Assembly (NCBI RefSeq): GCF_964355755.1
Contig: NC_092670.1
Coordinates: forward strand, 32,413,795 to 32,477,794
Reading direction: 5' to 3'
Source: Antedon mediterranea
Taxonomy: Eukaryota; Echinodermata; Crinoidea; Comatulida; Antedonidae
Length of the DNA stretch: 64,000 nt
Shown here: piece after piece, positions 36,154 to 48,400 of the stretch
Layout of the letters: each line of letters begins with the position of its first letter
How positions within the stretch are numbered: the first letter of the stretch is position 1
Program-made: the position numbers and the translations under genes
The notes under the pieces: generated by a model
Databases searched by the model: none
The model's input: the letters and a program-made list of their open reading frames with translations, nothing else
Told to the model about the DNA's origin: nothing

Positions 36154-37377
36154 CCTTTAAATAGATCGTACTACTCACAGGTCGCTGCTGCTGTTGGTAA
36201 AAAAGAATAATATTCCTCGATGCTGAAAAACAACATTAACTTCAGCAACGTCGGTATTGTCTAAACAACCCCATCGGTAACGTTAATGCTGTTGACATAA
36301 ATTTCTACTGTCAGCTGTAGAGCAATCACTTCAATTGCTGGTATATAGCTCTGAACCCGATTGCAGATATAAAACAAACTCCTCTTCGGTAACTAACGCC
36401 AATGGTGGAAAATAATCTCCGTTTTCTCTATCTTCGACGTTGTATACCGAAAGAATAGTGTCCGCCTCGGTAACTTGTAACTTAACAGCTTTAAACCCTG
36501 AACACCTGCATAACGGATGCGATCTATTAGAATGTGAAGGAAATCAATAAGGAACGGAAGAAAACAACGTTTGAAGATAAAGAAACGATGAATGTAATCT
36601 TAATAATTATCCGAAGAAATAATAAATATTGGTCGTTATTATTATAAGGATATGATCAATCTGAAACTCGTTATTTAAATCTAAGTTATTTAGCAATAAG
36701 GCAATACTCATTAGCCTCCTCGAAGCAAACATAATGATAACTTATTCCGCAAGTAGTTTGACCAATAATGATGGACCATCCGAAATGTCGCTTTTGATTG
36801 GTCAACTCGTTTGCGTTGTGCCCCCGTCGTTGCGTTTTATTTATGTTATTTTTCTTCTTTCTTTATACTGAATGATACTTTCAGTGCTATACAGCAGTAA
36901 TTTCCAAAGTGGTTCTCAGTTGAATCGGAAATTATATAATATAATACAAAAATAATTCAAAGACAACTTCTTCTTCTTCTTTTTATTGTATCAAACAAAA
37001 ACAATTTCAATACAAAAGGTAGCCAAGATATTATAGCCGAAGCTAATCAAGCTTGGTACCTTTTATCTTAACTAACTTAAGCTACACAGTAGGCCTAATT
37101 TAAATTAATACACAAACATTTACAATAAGGTACGGTAACTACTACAAAACATACATTATATATAAATAAATAAGGAATTAAACGGCAAAACAAAATTTAA
37201 AAGGTAAAAGATACTTCTACTTAATAAGTAATATTTTGGATTTAATTTTCACAACTACATACATTTATAGTTTGTTTTTGTATCCGATTTGAAAGTTTGT
37301 TCCATAATTTGGTTGATCGATATACAAAAGTTCTTTTGCCTTGTGTATTTTCGATGATGGTTCAATAAGTTGCTGGG
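36154..37377. promoter_or_regulatory. 5' flank of the receptor gene with CCAAT-type module
   Basis: At 36762-36820 a CCAAT box, ATGGACCATCC and an inverted GATTGGTCAA occur in a compact order. The same arrangement recurs at 51849-51911, far from this gene. It could be promoter architecture or part of a dispersed repeat. The rest of the stretch shows no gene. Confidence 0.3.
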
Positions 37378-39948
37378 GATTTCAACAGTGTTGATATCTC
37401 CTCTCTAATTAAACATGTCGTTGATTTGCATCAAGTTGTTAAGGATAAAACCAGAGGAGACAAAATTCTTGATCTCATAATTTCGGACCTTAAAGATTTT
37501 TATATGACTCCTACAATTCAAGCCCGACTTGGAAAAAGTGATCACAATGTCATTTGGAGACCGCTGAACTCAATTAAGTGTAATGGTAAAATGGTTACAA
37601 AGATTTTTAAGCCTTGTACTGATTCGTCGATTACCAAATTTGACTGGTCACAGGTCTATAATATAAAAGATGTAGATGATAAAGTGAACATAATGAACGA
37701 TACCCTCACCTCCGCGTACAACAAGTTTTTTTCCTACCAAACATTTCCGAGTGTATTCTACCGATAGACCTTGGATCACTCCATACATTAAGACATTTAT
37801 CAGGTATAGACAAACTGCTTTTAGGAAGAAAAAACATGAACGTTACAAAACACTTAAGGTAATATGGGAAATAAAGAAAGCTAAGGAGAAGTAAAAGTGC
37901 TTGAGGTGAGCAATCCCCGTAAATGGTACGACAAAGTGAAGCAGATTTGTGGTAAACGTAAAGACAAATCAAGAATTACATTTGATAATCCTTTACCGAT
38001 CCCAGATTCCGTTGCCTCTAAACAAATTAATGAACACCTCGCAAAAATTTGTCGTGAACTGGATCCTCTCAAACTTGACGAATTACCTACATACCTCCCA
38101 GCTGAGAGTCCACTGCCACAAATTTTATGCTTTGAAGTTATTAACAACAATTATTAAAAGTGCAGATTAATAAATCAGTTCCACCTGGAGAAATTCCACC
38201 AGTTATCATCAAAGAATTTGCACCCGAAATAGCAGAACCTCTAACGCATATATTTAATTCTTCTTTGAAAGAAGGTATTGTACCCAAAGCTTGGAAACAA
38301 GCTACCGTTATACCGATACCAAAGAAAAAAGGTACAGTCAGTATAGAACAGATTAGACCGATCTCGCTTACGCCACTGTTTATCCGAATCTTTGAACATT
38401 TTCTAACTAAATGGTTAAAATGAAGACCTATCTACCATTATAGATAAACAGCAGTTTGGTAATGTCAAAGGTATCAGCACGAGTCATTACCTTATTGGGC
38501 TCTTACACTACCTTCTTTCTGGACTGGAAAAACCTGGTCACAAAGCACGAATTCTTGCTGTAGATTTCAGCAAAGCTTTCGACCGTATTAGTCACCAGGT
38601 ACTAATCAGTAAGATGATATCAATTGGTGTCAGGAAATCTATCATCCCGCGGTTCTGTAGCTTCCTAACTTGTAGAGAACAAAGAGTGCTCATGGTAGCG
38701 CTATTTCCAGTTGGACATCTATATTTTGCGGTGTTCCGCAAGGAACGACATCTGGCCCAAGCCTTTTCAAGTAATGGTCAATGACTCGGAATCAGATTGC
38801 ATTACAAGGTGGAAATTTGTCGACGATCTAACCTTCGCTGATATCTAAAAAAATAACTGGCTGGACTCTATTCAATCGTACTTTAGTAATTTAGTATTAT
38901 TTTAGGAATAGTGTAAAATAAATAAAATGTCCCTTAACCCTAATAAGTGTAAATCAGTGGAGATTAACTTTTGCAAAACTCCTGGTTACTATGATTTACT
39001 GACTAATAATGGAGTCCAAGTTGAGACTGTTAAGCAATTGAAGCTTTTAGGTGTAACTATCCAAGATAACCTTAAGTGGGATACACACATTGGTGAGATC
39101 GTTAGCAAGGCCAATAAAGCCATGCATATTGTATCGGTACTTAAAATGTTTGGTGTACCAGAAGATCAGTTAATCAAGATTTATAAATCTTTCATACGCC
39201 CCATAATTGAATATTCTTGTCCAACCTGGCACTCCTCCCTGACTTCCGAATTAAGCTTTGACATGGAATCGGTCCAGAAGAGGTTTTTAAAAATTGTACT
39301 AGGGAGGAGGTACTATTCGTACACTGCAGCCCTAAAGAAATTTTCTCTTGATAGGCTCTGTGACCGTCGTCTCCAGCTTGTTCTGAAGTTTGGGAGGAGT
39401 GTCCATGAAAAATTTAGTAATATTATCCCCAATACCCGTGCTGAAGCGACAGGTAGATCTCTCAGAAACGCAAACAAAATATCCCAAATTAAATGTAGAA
39501 CAGAGAGATTTAAGAAATCCTCACTCCCATTCCTGACTAACAATGACCTTATAGTGCAATAATATATATATATGAAATTCGTAATTTTGATAGATAGGCC
39601 TACGGATAATTAATAATTTTACTCGCAGTTTTTAAATTTGTAATTGTATATTCTTTTTTTTTTTTTTATGAATTTATGTGTATATATATATTTTTATATT
39701 AGATGGTTGTGTAATTTTGCTCGTTTTTTATATATATCTTTGTAAATTTGTAATTGTATATTCTTTATTTTTGTTAATGCATTTTTGTATATATATATAT
39801 ATATTTTTATATTGGATGTTTGTGTAATTTTTGCTCGTTTTTGATATATTTTTTAAGTTTATGTTACTGGACGCAATTCAGTTTTGTACTGCCATGTCTT
39901 TGTTTTTAATAAACCAGAATAAATAAATAAATAAATAAAACAATAAGT
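37378..39948 (+). pseudogene. 5'-truncated, broken jockey/CR1-like LINE
   Basis: Pieces of one polyprotein lie in order but different frames. The end of the endonuclease (KTRGDKILDLIISDL, KSDHNVIW) is followed by a linker (NPRKWYDKVKQICG). The RT start is VPPGEIPPVIIKEF and WKQATVIPIPKKKG, and the catalytic region has AVDFSKAFDRISHQ and FVDDLTFAD. The thumb and C-terminus (38927-39562) include LNPNKCKSVEINF and KLLGVTIQDNLKWDTHIG and end at TAA 39560-39562. Frame shifts and stops occur near 37765, 38155, 38421 and 38700-38870. The FVDD box replaces the usual FADD/YADD. The 3' end has AATAAATAAATAAATAAA. It cannot encode an active enzyme as it stands. Confidence 0.85.
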
Positions 39949-40311
39949 GTATTATTACTCTGAGTTCGTGTACAATATGACTGAAAGCAATCGTTAAAAC
40001 ATATTTTTTGTTGATAAGTAACATGGAGCATGATCATTAGACACTACTTATTAGACAGTAATTGTTCTTCCCACTTGCTATCCAATTACAAATTACTGAA
40101 AAGAATGACAACGCTGCTATCAGTGTCTAAATCTTTATGACGACTCTTTGATTTTAATTATATATTTTATGAGATTATAGAAAAGAAAAAACAACATTCA
40201 AACCAATCTAAAATGGACCTTGGATATTTACACAAGACAATAAACAAGAACATACGAATACAGATATTGATGTGGTTTATTATTATGATACGTAAACGTA
40301 TACGCTCTACC

Positions 40312-43300
40312 ATGAATTTGAAAATGAATGTTTTCCACCAAGTATATTTACTTCTACTAATTAATTTTGGTACTGCTGCTCAGGAACAGCTATGCACAAA
40401 TACCGAAAACTTAGCATGTCAATGTAAAACAAGAGATGGATTGATAGATTTAACGAGCATTGGATTAAAAGACGGAATACAGTAAGTAATGTAACCAGGC
40501 ATTGTTAGATAACCGTTACTGTAAGTGCTGCCAAGTGCTGTCTGTTAAAAGAAATAAGTGGCCTTTTTAAAAATAATGTTTATCACACACCCATACCCAT
40601 TTCCAAAGTAAATATCCGTTTGTATTCCCTGCTTTCTTTAGTAGTAATTGATATTGTTTTTAAGTAACTCCTCTTCCTTGTAAAATCAACTCATATTGCA
40701 TCTCCACCTACGGCTCTCTGCATGCTATTTCTAATGTATACATACAAATATATGTTTTCAGGTTCCAAACGTACTCGCCAGAACTGTATCCAGACCATTT
40801 TCTCTACTCATACAATCCGTGTTACGCTTTCAATGACAAAAATTGTTTAAACTCTGCGGTAATATAACTCTTTTTTTTCTGAATAACATACGATAAAACG
40901 TTATTATTAGAACGGCCTAAGTAGTTATTGGTATGACTTGTGTCGTTGACAGATACGTGTAAAGCTCTGTCTACACTATCACACTAGTTTGACAAAAAAG
41001 TGTCATATTCCCAAATATGGTAGTGATATGCCCAATTATGGTAATAATATGACATAATTAAGGGCGTGTGGCGCAGTGTGTTGGACGTTGGACTACCGAT
41101 CGTCAGACCTAGGTTCGAATCCAACTCTCGCCGCATTGCTTGTATCCGTAGGCAAGATACTTTACTTACGTTGCCTCTCTCCACCCAGGTGTATAAATGG
41201 GTACCCAGTTAGATCTAGACACAACTTGGCGCTGGTTACCGGCTGCATTATGGGAGTATGTTTCCATACGTGTTTGATCCCAAAAAACACTGGGGTAATA
41301 ATGCTTGTAAAGCGCCTTTGAGCATGATTACTCATGAAAAGGGCGCTATATAAATGTGGTATTATTATATTATATTATAATGTATGCTACAATAATGCTC
41401 TGCGCCGTATACTTAATGTCTCTAGAAGTAGCGAAAATCTACCTATGGTTTCATGCAACGTATGTTGAATAGTGGTAACATCCTTGTTGCTTGAGTTTGC
41501 AAACATATGCTCCATAACTCCAAAATGTATTGTAGATGGAGAAGCATTCTATATACTTAAGTTTAGAGTTTACGATTTTTCTTTTTTTCTGTTTTATAAG
41601 TTTATTAATATAGATGATATTTTTTTTGTGATATAACGTTTGATAGTGTAGACAGAGCTTATGCATGTCCTCTTTGTGCTGTCTTTTAAATAAAAGTTAG
41701 CTTATGTATAACTTTATAATGTAGGTATGTCAAATAGGTAGGTCATATCTTGCATGGTCAGATATAGACCTAGCGACGACATATAATACTGGAACTCAAA
41801 GTAGTGCAAGATGGGCCAAGTGTGAAGACAATCCAAGCAAGATTTGCATAACATATGCTGCCGTGCAAAATTTAGTAGTTCGGTAAGCTCGACAATATCC
41901 TCGACTAATTTTAACATGCGTTTTAAATGTGTTTCTTTTATTCTATTTACGAAATCATAGTAATTATATTCTGTTTTATCCATTTATCTACAGTACAACA
42001 ACAGTCGTACTTACCTGCGGGAACACAACAAAGCCGACTTTAATTGTAGACGGGGAAAAGAATCTCACCCACTATGTACGTATTTATTATTTGATACTTG
42101 TATAATGTATAATTTGTGTACTTAGTGTAAAATTGTTATTGTTTTTGCCTACCTATTACTGTTACTGTATATTTATAAACAGCCTAGAAAATGCTGATAA
42201 AATCCAAATACCCTTCCTAGTGAAATTGAATGACATCGAAAGTGGGAGGGTGGGTACGTGACAAATCACCTAGTTAATTGAGTTTGTCAACAAAAGTAGA
42301 AAAAAATTGAGGAGAATTTATGGCCAGGGTTCACCGTCTGCATGGTCAGTCTTCCTTTCTTACTACTCTGTATAAACTTTCATAATCCTTGGAAAAACTC
42401 CGGCAATCATAAAATGAAAAGTGAAAATAGGTAACTTTGTATTGATTGAATATACGAGCACGGCATATTATTTTACAGGTCCTGAGAATGACTTCTAAGT
42501 GTGCGTGTATTAATGGGTGTACCGGTGGTGTTGACAGTGACAACGACGGTGTTGACAGTGACAAAGACGGTGTTGGCAGTGACAACGATGGTGTTGGCAG
42601 TAACAACGGCGGTGTTGGCAGTGACAACGACGGTTTTGGTAGTGACAACGACGGTATTAGCAGTGACAACTACAGTGCTGGCAGTGACAACGACGGAGTT
42701 GGCAGTGACAACGACGGTTTTGGTAGTGACAACGATGGTGTTGACAGTGACAACGACGGTTTTGGTAGTGGCAACTACGGTGTTGGTAGTGACAACGACG
42801 GTGTTGACAGTGACAACTACGGTGCTGGCAGTGAAAACGACGGTGTTGACAGTGAAAACGACGGTTTTGGCAGTGACAACTACGGTGTTGGCAGTGACAA
42901 CCACAGTGTTGGCAGTGACAACGATTATTTTGACAGTGACAACTATTATTTTGACAGTGACGACGAGGAAACGGGCCCCAGTGTCATACTTATTCTGTGC
43001 ATTTTGTAAGTATTTTGTTAATGTTTTTACATACGCAAAGATGTGGTAATGGCGCTGCGAATTATTTATTATGTTGTTTTACAGCTGTTTGAATTTATTG
43101 CTTGATGTCGTCGCAAGTGCTGCCTATTGATGTTGTTTTTTTACAGAGTGATACTTGTTGGTAGTGATTGAAGTAGGGCCTAGTTGGTAGTTTTGTGAAG
43201 TTGTTGGAAGTGTACAGAGGTTGATTATATAGCATTAGTAGATTGATTAGGGGGTTGTGATTCGGAATAGTGGTTTCTATTTGGAGATGTCCAATCATCA

Positions 43301-43979
43301 GGTATTAGTAGTGTGGAAGTGCTGACTTGATTCACAGATGCAGGCATTGAAGGTGATGTTTACGCGCGCACAAAAACAACTTAATTACCAAATATATTTT
43401 CACACATTTCCACATAGGATTCCTGTACTGATCGTTGTGAATGTAGTTGTTGTGATCGCTTTTCTTATTTTCAAACGAAGAGCAGTTACTGACAAAGCGA
43501 AAGAATTGCTAGTAAAGGTAAAGAAAAATTCTTCTTTCTATATAATAAATAAACATTAAACTAGAGCATTAATATTTTGATTAATTTAAGTTCATATGAT
43601 TATTGTTTATTTATATTATGTATTATTCATTTATAAATAGATAGACATTGTTTTTGTTCTGAGACACATATGCAAGAACGTAAAACTCCAAAACAATATA
43701 TAGGCGTATTAAAAAAAAATACCTAATACAGACTAAGAATTTCTTCACGCTTAAGATTAGATTCACACTCCGTATACGCTTGTATAATAAAATCATCTTC
43801 CATGACGTGACATGGAATAGTGTGAATAATATAGCTTCAGTATCATTATATTTTGTCTCTCATGAAACTGAAATTTGGACTCAACTATGTTTAGGACTAT
43901 TTAGTTTCTTCACTTGATATCATGCATCTTGCTAAACACATTTTTTTCTCGACCACAGGATGGTACTGGTATTCTTTAA
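40312..43979 (+). CDS. Mannose-6-phosphate-receptor-like membrane protein, copy A (with acidic repeat stalk)
   Basis: Seven exons: 40312-40481, 40762-40858, 41725-41882, 41994-42075, 42479-43005, 43418-43517 and 43959-43979, giving 384 residues. A signal peptide (VYLLLLINFGTAAQ) is followed by a Cys-rich MRH domain. The residues that bind mannose 6-phosphate in CD-MPR appear kept: Gln in GTQSSARW, Arg before TTTVVLTCG, Glu in DGEKN, and Tyr in HYVLRMTSKC. Exon 5 then has 21 units of 7 residues of the type GVGSDND, absent from copy B. A single helix (LIVVNVVVVIAFLIF) and a short tail follow, ending DGTGIL. The predicted role is a lysosomal or Golgi sorting-type lectin (inference). The start ATG matches that of copy B (ATGAATTTGAAAATG). 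The last exon stops early compared with B. Confidence 0.85.
40962..41660. mobile_element. MITE of the AAGCTCTGTCTACACTATC family containing a nested SINE
   Basis: It begins AAGCTCTGTCTACACTATCA and ends TGATAGTGTAGACAGAGCTT. A tRNA-derived SINE occupies about 41061-41377. The whole composite lies in intron 2 of copy A. Confidence 0.75.
41061..41377 (+). mobile_element. tRNA-derived SINE
   Basis: The A box region GTGGCGCAGTGTGTTGGACG and B box GGTTCGAATCC are followed by a body and a 3' tail AAGGGCGCTATATAAATGTGG with an ATT microsatellite. The tail resembles LINE-2/CR1-type 3' ends, which would explain its mobilisation (inference). Confidence 0.85.
42528..42966 (+). repeat. 21-bp coding minisatellite, 21 units
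   Basis: Unit GTTGGCAGTGACAACGACGGT encodes VGSDNDG with variants VDSDNDG and FGSDNDG. It stays in frame throughout exon 5 of copy A. Spacing of Asp in DSDNDGVDSD resembles Ca-binding DxDxDG loops. Confidence 0.9.
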
Positions 43980-45489
43980 GCAGAGGCGTGATGAATTGTT
44001 GAACAAAAGTGTCACAAAAGGAGGATTTAGAAGATATGTAAAAACACATACATTTTGTGGAAACTTAACATAAAAACAAAACAAAAATTAAATAAATAAT
44101 AGTAGTATAATATAGTGTTAGCCATTTAGGTTTACTCTGTATTGTTTACAGTTAGAGTTACTTAGTATATATGCAGACGTACAAAATAACGACAATTATA
44201 ATACTAAATTCATTCGTACTTTATTTACAACACATTGCATAATAACACAGGTATCCCGTACCCACAATGAACCCCGAGTACCAAACTTCCTTTGTAGCTA
44301 TGCCGTGTATATTACGTCATTCTATTAATTAATCATGCATAACGGAGGGCAACTAGTGCCATCACAATACTTACGCATGTAAGTAGTAAACCTTCGTTTT
44401 CCACTAGGCGAATATTATTGGAATTAATAGTGAATACGCATAGACTAATTCTCCTTTAGCGTAGGACTATTGGAAAAAAGAAGCACCTTTCAACAAATAA
44501 ATGTTGTTACACGTCTTTAACCCGACTAGTCAAGTGAATTAGAATAATTAATTGGATAATTTTATAAAAACTTCTGATATGAACGCTTTTATGAGGACAA
44601 AAATCATGATATCGTCATTTGTTGTTGAGTATGCTATTTTAATGTCACATAATAGTTATCCACTTTGACCAAAATTGGATGATATACCTGAAAAACTAAA
44701 ATAGTTGCCAGCCAATGGTTTTTGATTGAATTTAACCATTTATTTTGTCATTTTAGAAGAGAAAACATTACTTTTTGTCTAGGGAAGTGATTAACCTTAT
44801 TAAAACTATATATACAAGATGACCAAGGTGTGATGTAATTAATCTTAATTGTTCATGTTTTAGGGGGGACAATACATCTTCCATCGATAAACTACACCTA
44901 AATTCTGTATTTTTTGCTGCAAGTTCATTGCTCTCCAAAACTTCCGTTTCCTCCATTGGCCTAAAACAACAAACAAAATAATCCTTTTGTTGATTATCTC
45001 CCCGATTCCTTATAAATAAATAATAACATATTGTAAACAAACCAATTATGTACCGTCTACTTAACCCAGAAAATACTCCATGGATCTGTTTGAAATGATA
45101 ACATATTATAGGCCTATATCAAACAAATACAATATCAAAATATTCATGAATAACAATATTTAAAGTCTAGTAGCCCAAACACCATTCCTCCACACCGCTC
45201 AAAATAGAAAATCCTGCTAACAAAAGCCTAACAATTCGATACTATAGCGCTAAATTGGGATATAAAACTTCAACAAACAACCCCCAAACCATTTGATTAC
45301 TATATTATTTATTATCAAGGTTACTGCAAAGTATTCAAATATGATTTACAACAACCCAAACATAATGAACATTTGGACTATTGGAATATTTATACAAGTT
45401 AGAATAAACAAGAAAGTACGGGCCGGCCAAAGGTTTTCGAACATCACGTGGTCTATTATCATATTCAACGGGTATTATACGTCCTACTA
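43980..45489. other. Spacer between the two M6PR-like genes
   Basis: AT-rich DNA. The right end of a GATGTATTGTCCCC-type MITE is at about 44878, with its body back to about 44629 (AATGTCACATAATAGTTATCC). No exon is recognised, though the promoter of copy B must lie here. Confidence 0.5.
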
Positions 45490-48400
45490 ATGAATTTGAA
45501 AATGTATAATTTCCAACTGTTTTTACCTTTACTACTATTTAATTTCGGCACTGATGCTCAAGTTCAGTTTTGCCAAAATACTGATAATTTAGCATGTGAA
45601 TGTCAGATGAATGAGGGCTTGATAAATTTAGCGCCAATTGGACTAACAAACGGAATACAGTAAGTAGGCCAATGTCTAGCCCTGTCGTAACCTGTTACAG
45701 AATGTTGAGCCTCTGATTGAGGTAACCCTGATACATTCAGTTATTGTAAATGTGCACAAGCATGGTCTGTATTTTAATGAATTTAATCTTCTATATTTAA
45801 GCCTACTTTGTTTTGCAACATATGGTTAGGTTGGTCGGTTAGTTGATGCATAACCATATTAATAATATTTTAATAATAATTATACACAAATTTAAATTCT
45901 TCCCAAATTAAAGATCTATATTATAGATTCCCTTATCAAATCCTAGAATTGGCACATTGTTTTATTTTTCCCTTCCTTTCATACAAATGATTTGATATCT
46001 TTATTATTATTTCTGAATATAATGTATAATGTTTGTTTTTAATTTTTCTACAGGTTCCAATCATACAGCCCAATCAAATATCCAGACGATTTTCTCTATT
46101 CATACAACCCGTGTTACCCATTTACTGATCTTACCTGTGTAGATTCTGCGGTAATACATACGTTATTTTAATTGTCAGTAGGACTATGCATACAGATACC
46201 ATAATATATATTTTCAAGGGAGATTTATATGTAGGAACATTATAGGCTACTGTTAAGGCTTAGGTTCTCGACCAACGTTGGGCCCGGTTGGCACCCGATT
46301 TTAGCTTGGATAGGAGACCATCTGGCAATATCGGGTGCTGAATATATGGAGCTGGTAACTCTTTTGACAGCTCCTGTATCTAGTATATGCCTCAGTCGTA
46401 TTGGCCCTTGCCTTCCTCTGGACAAGGTCAGCACAGAGAGACGAGAAAAGCAGTCGATCAATAATATAGGACCAACCAATCTGCTTTAAACAGTCTTGGC
46501 TTTAGTTGCACTCTCCATTCAGATAAATGTAAGAATAATTGACATTGTTGTTAGCGACCGACGTCAACCATAATATTAATAATAATGATAAATGCTATAT
46601 GCACTCTCATAGTGCCTTTTGGTTGTTACTGTTTTATTTGAACAAAACGAGTAATAATATAATTACTGTATTTTTTTAAAAGTCAGGTTTTTAAAGTAAC
46701 CATAAGACAAATAGTTACATAACTAAAAGTGTTTTTAATACCGAAACCTTTATGTTCTTACTTGTAGGTGTGTCAAAAAAAAGATCCCTCAGAAACTTAT
46801 AATGTCGGCACTCAAAAAAGTGCAAAATGGGGAAAGTGTGATGACGATCTGAGCAAGATTTGTGTAACGTATGAGGCCGTACAAGATTCGACAACACGGT
46901 AAGTTCTGCTTTCATGCTCTCTGAATCCCTCTGATCCAATCCGACTGAAATAATCCAATTAAATTGATACTAAGACTTTATTACGTCGTAACGAATCACC
47001 CTGCTCCCGAGTGGTAAGTTCATTCTCAAATATATCCAGCATTTCTTTTATTTATTTGATATATTTAAGGTCTACTTTGAAAACTAAGAGTCATGACGAC
47101 TTTCGATTATGGAACCCTCCTAAACGCAATTATTCATCTACTTCTTAAACCTTCATTAATTTTGGTCCTTCACTACTGGGGTTTGGACGGAAATAAAGCT
47201 TTGTCTACACTATCAAACTTTATGTGACAAAAAAATGTGATATGCCCATATAGGCTACCATATGTGAGCATATCAATACCATATTTAGGTACATCACACT
47301 TTTAAGTCAGACTAATGTAAACGTGGATTGTGAGGACGTACTTTTACTTGCAGAAAAAATCACAATGAAAGAAAATTATGTTTGTGCATTATTCATGGTT
47401 TGTGCCTCAACACTTTGGAAAAACAATGGTGTATACCGGCCCTGATTAACATCCTCGCTTAGTTCGTATAACCATGGAGCTAGATCCATGCTATAACAAT
47501 GTGCATTTTAAATTTATGAAATATTATAGTATAATGACACTTTTTTTTCTACAGTACAACTACAGTCGTGCTTACTTGTGGAACAACAGAAAAACCGACC
47601 TTAGTTGTAGATGGGGAAACTCCAAATCTTGGAAACCAATATGTAAATATTTCTTTCTCCCTAAAATTTACAAAGTGCTTAGAGTACAACAGTACGGTAG
47701 TTGAAATAAAGTAGCCCAGGGCAACATCACTCTTTTTTAATTTTAAAAAGTGTCAAAAGCTTTCACTTACAGGTACTGAATACAAACCAACTTTGAATAA
47801 TGACAGATTTATACATACTTTTCTGTTGCTTTACAGGTCTTTAGAATGACCTCTAAGTGTGCCTGTCCTAATGGGTGCACTGGGGGTGGTGGCGACTCTG
47901 GCCTTAGTACCGGATCTATTATGTGCATTATGTAAGTATCTTTTTTTTAAACGTACATGCGTGTTGGATGTCTTCATTTGCCTGATGTGTGGTTGATATA
48001 ACACGTTGGTGACTTGAGAAGAGTGTTAATGCAATTATTGTTGTTGGTGGATGTTGCTTGTCTGGACTGATGCCCGGTGGTCGGTGATTTGAAATGGTGA
48101 TTATTGAAGTGGTGATGCTGTTGGAGCTGATACTAATGTTTGGTTGTTGGCAGATATTGTAATAAGTAGAAGCTTTGGTTTCCTGTGTTTGGTTTGGTAG
48201 ATGAGAATAGGAGGTGGGTTCTGGTTGTTGGTACAGTACATGTTTTAAATTTATAGGCTGTTTGTTAATTTTGTTTTTTGGCATAATATGTTTCGGTGTC
48301 TACTGGTGGTGTTTGATTGTTGACAGAGGTTGAGTACAGTAATTAGAAGCGGTGTCTACTGGTGTTTGATTGTTGACAGAGGTTGAGTATAGTAATTTGG

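Noticed and set aside
37378-39948. Intact retrotransposon
   Set aside because: The polyprotein is split over several frames with stops and lacks the 5' part.
42473-43049. Val/Thr-rich frames on both strands over the 21-bp array
   Set aside because: They are open only because the unit is 21 bp. Splicing to the MRH exons selects the Ser-Asp-Asn-Asp frame.
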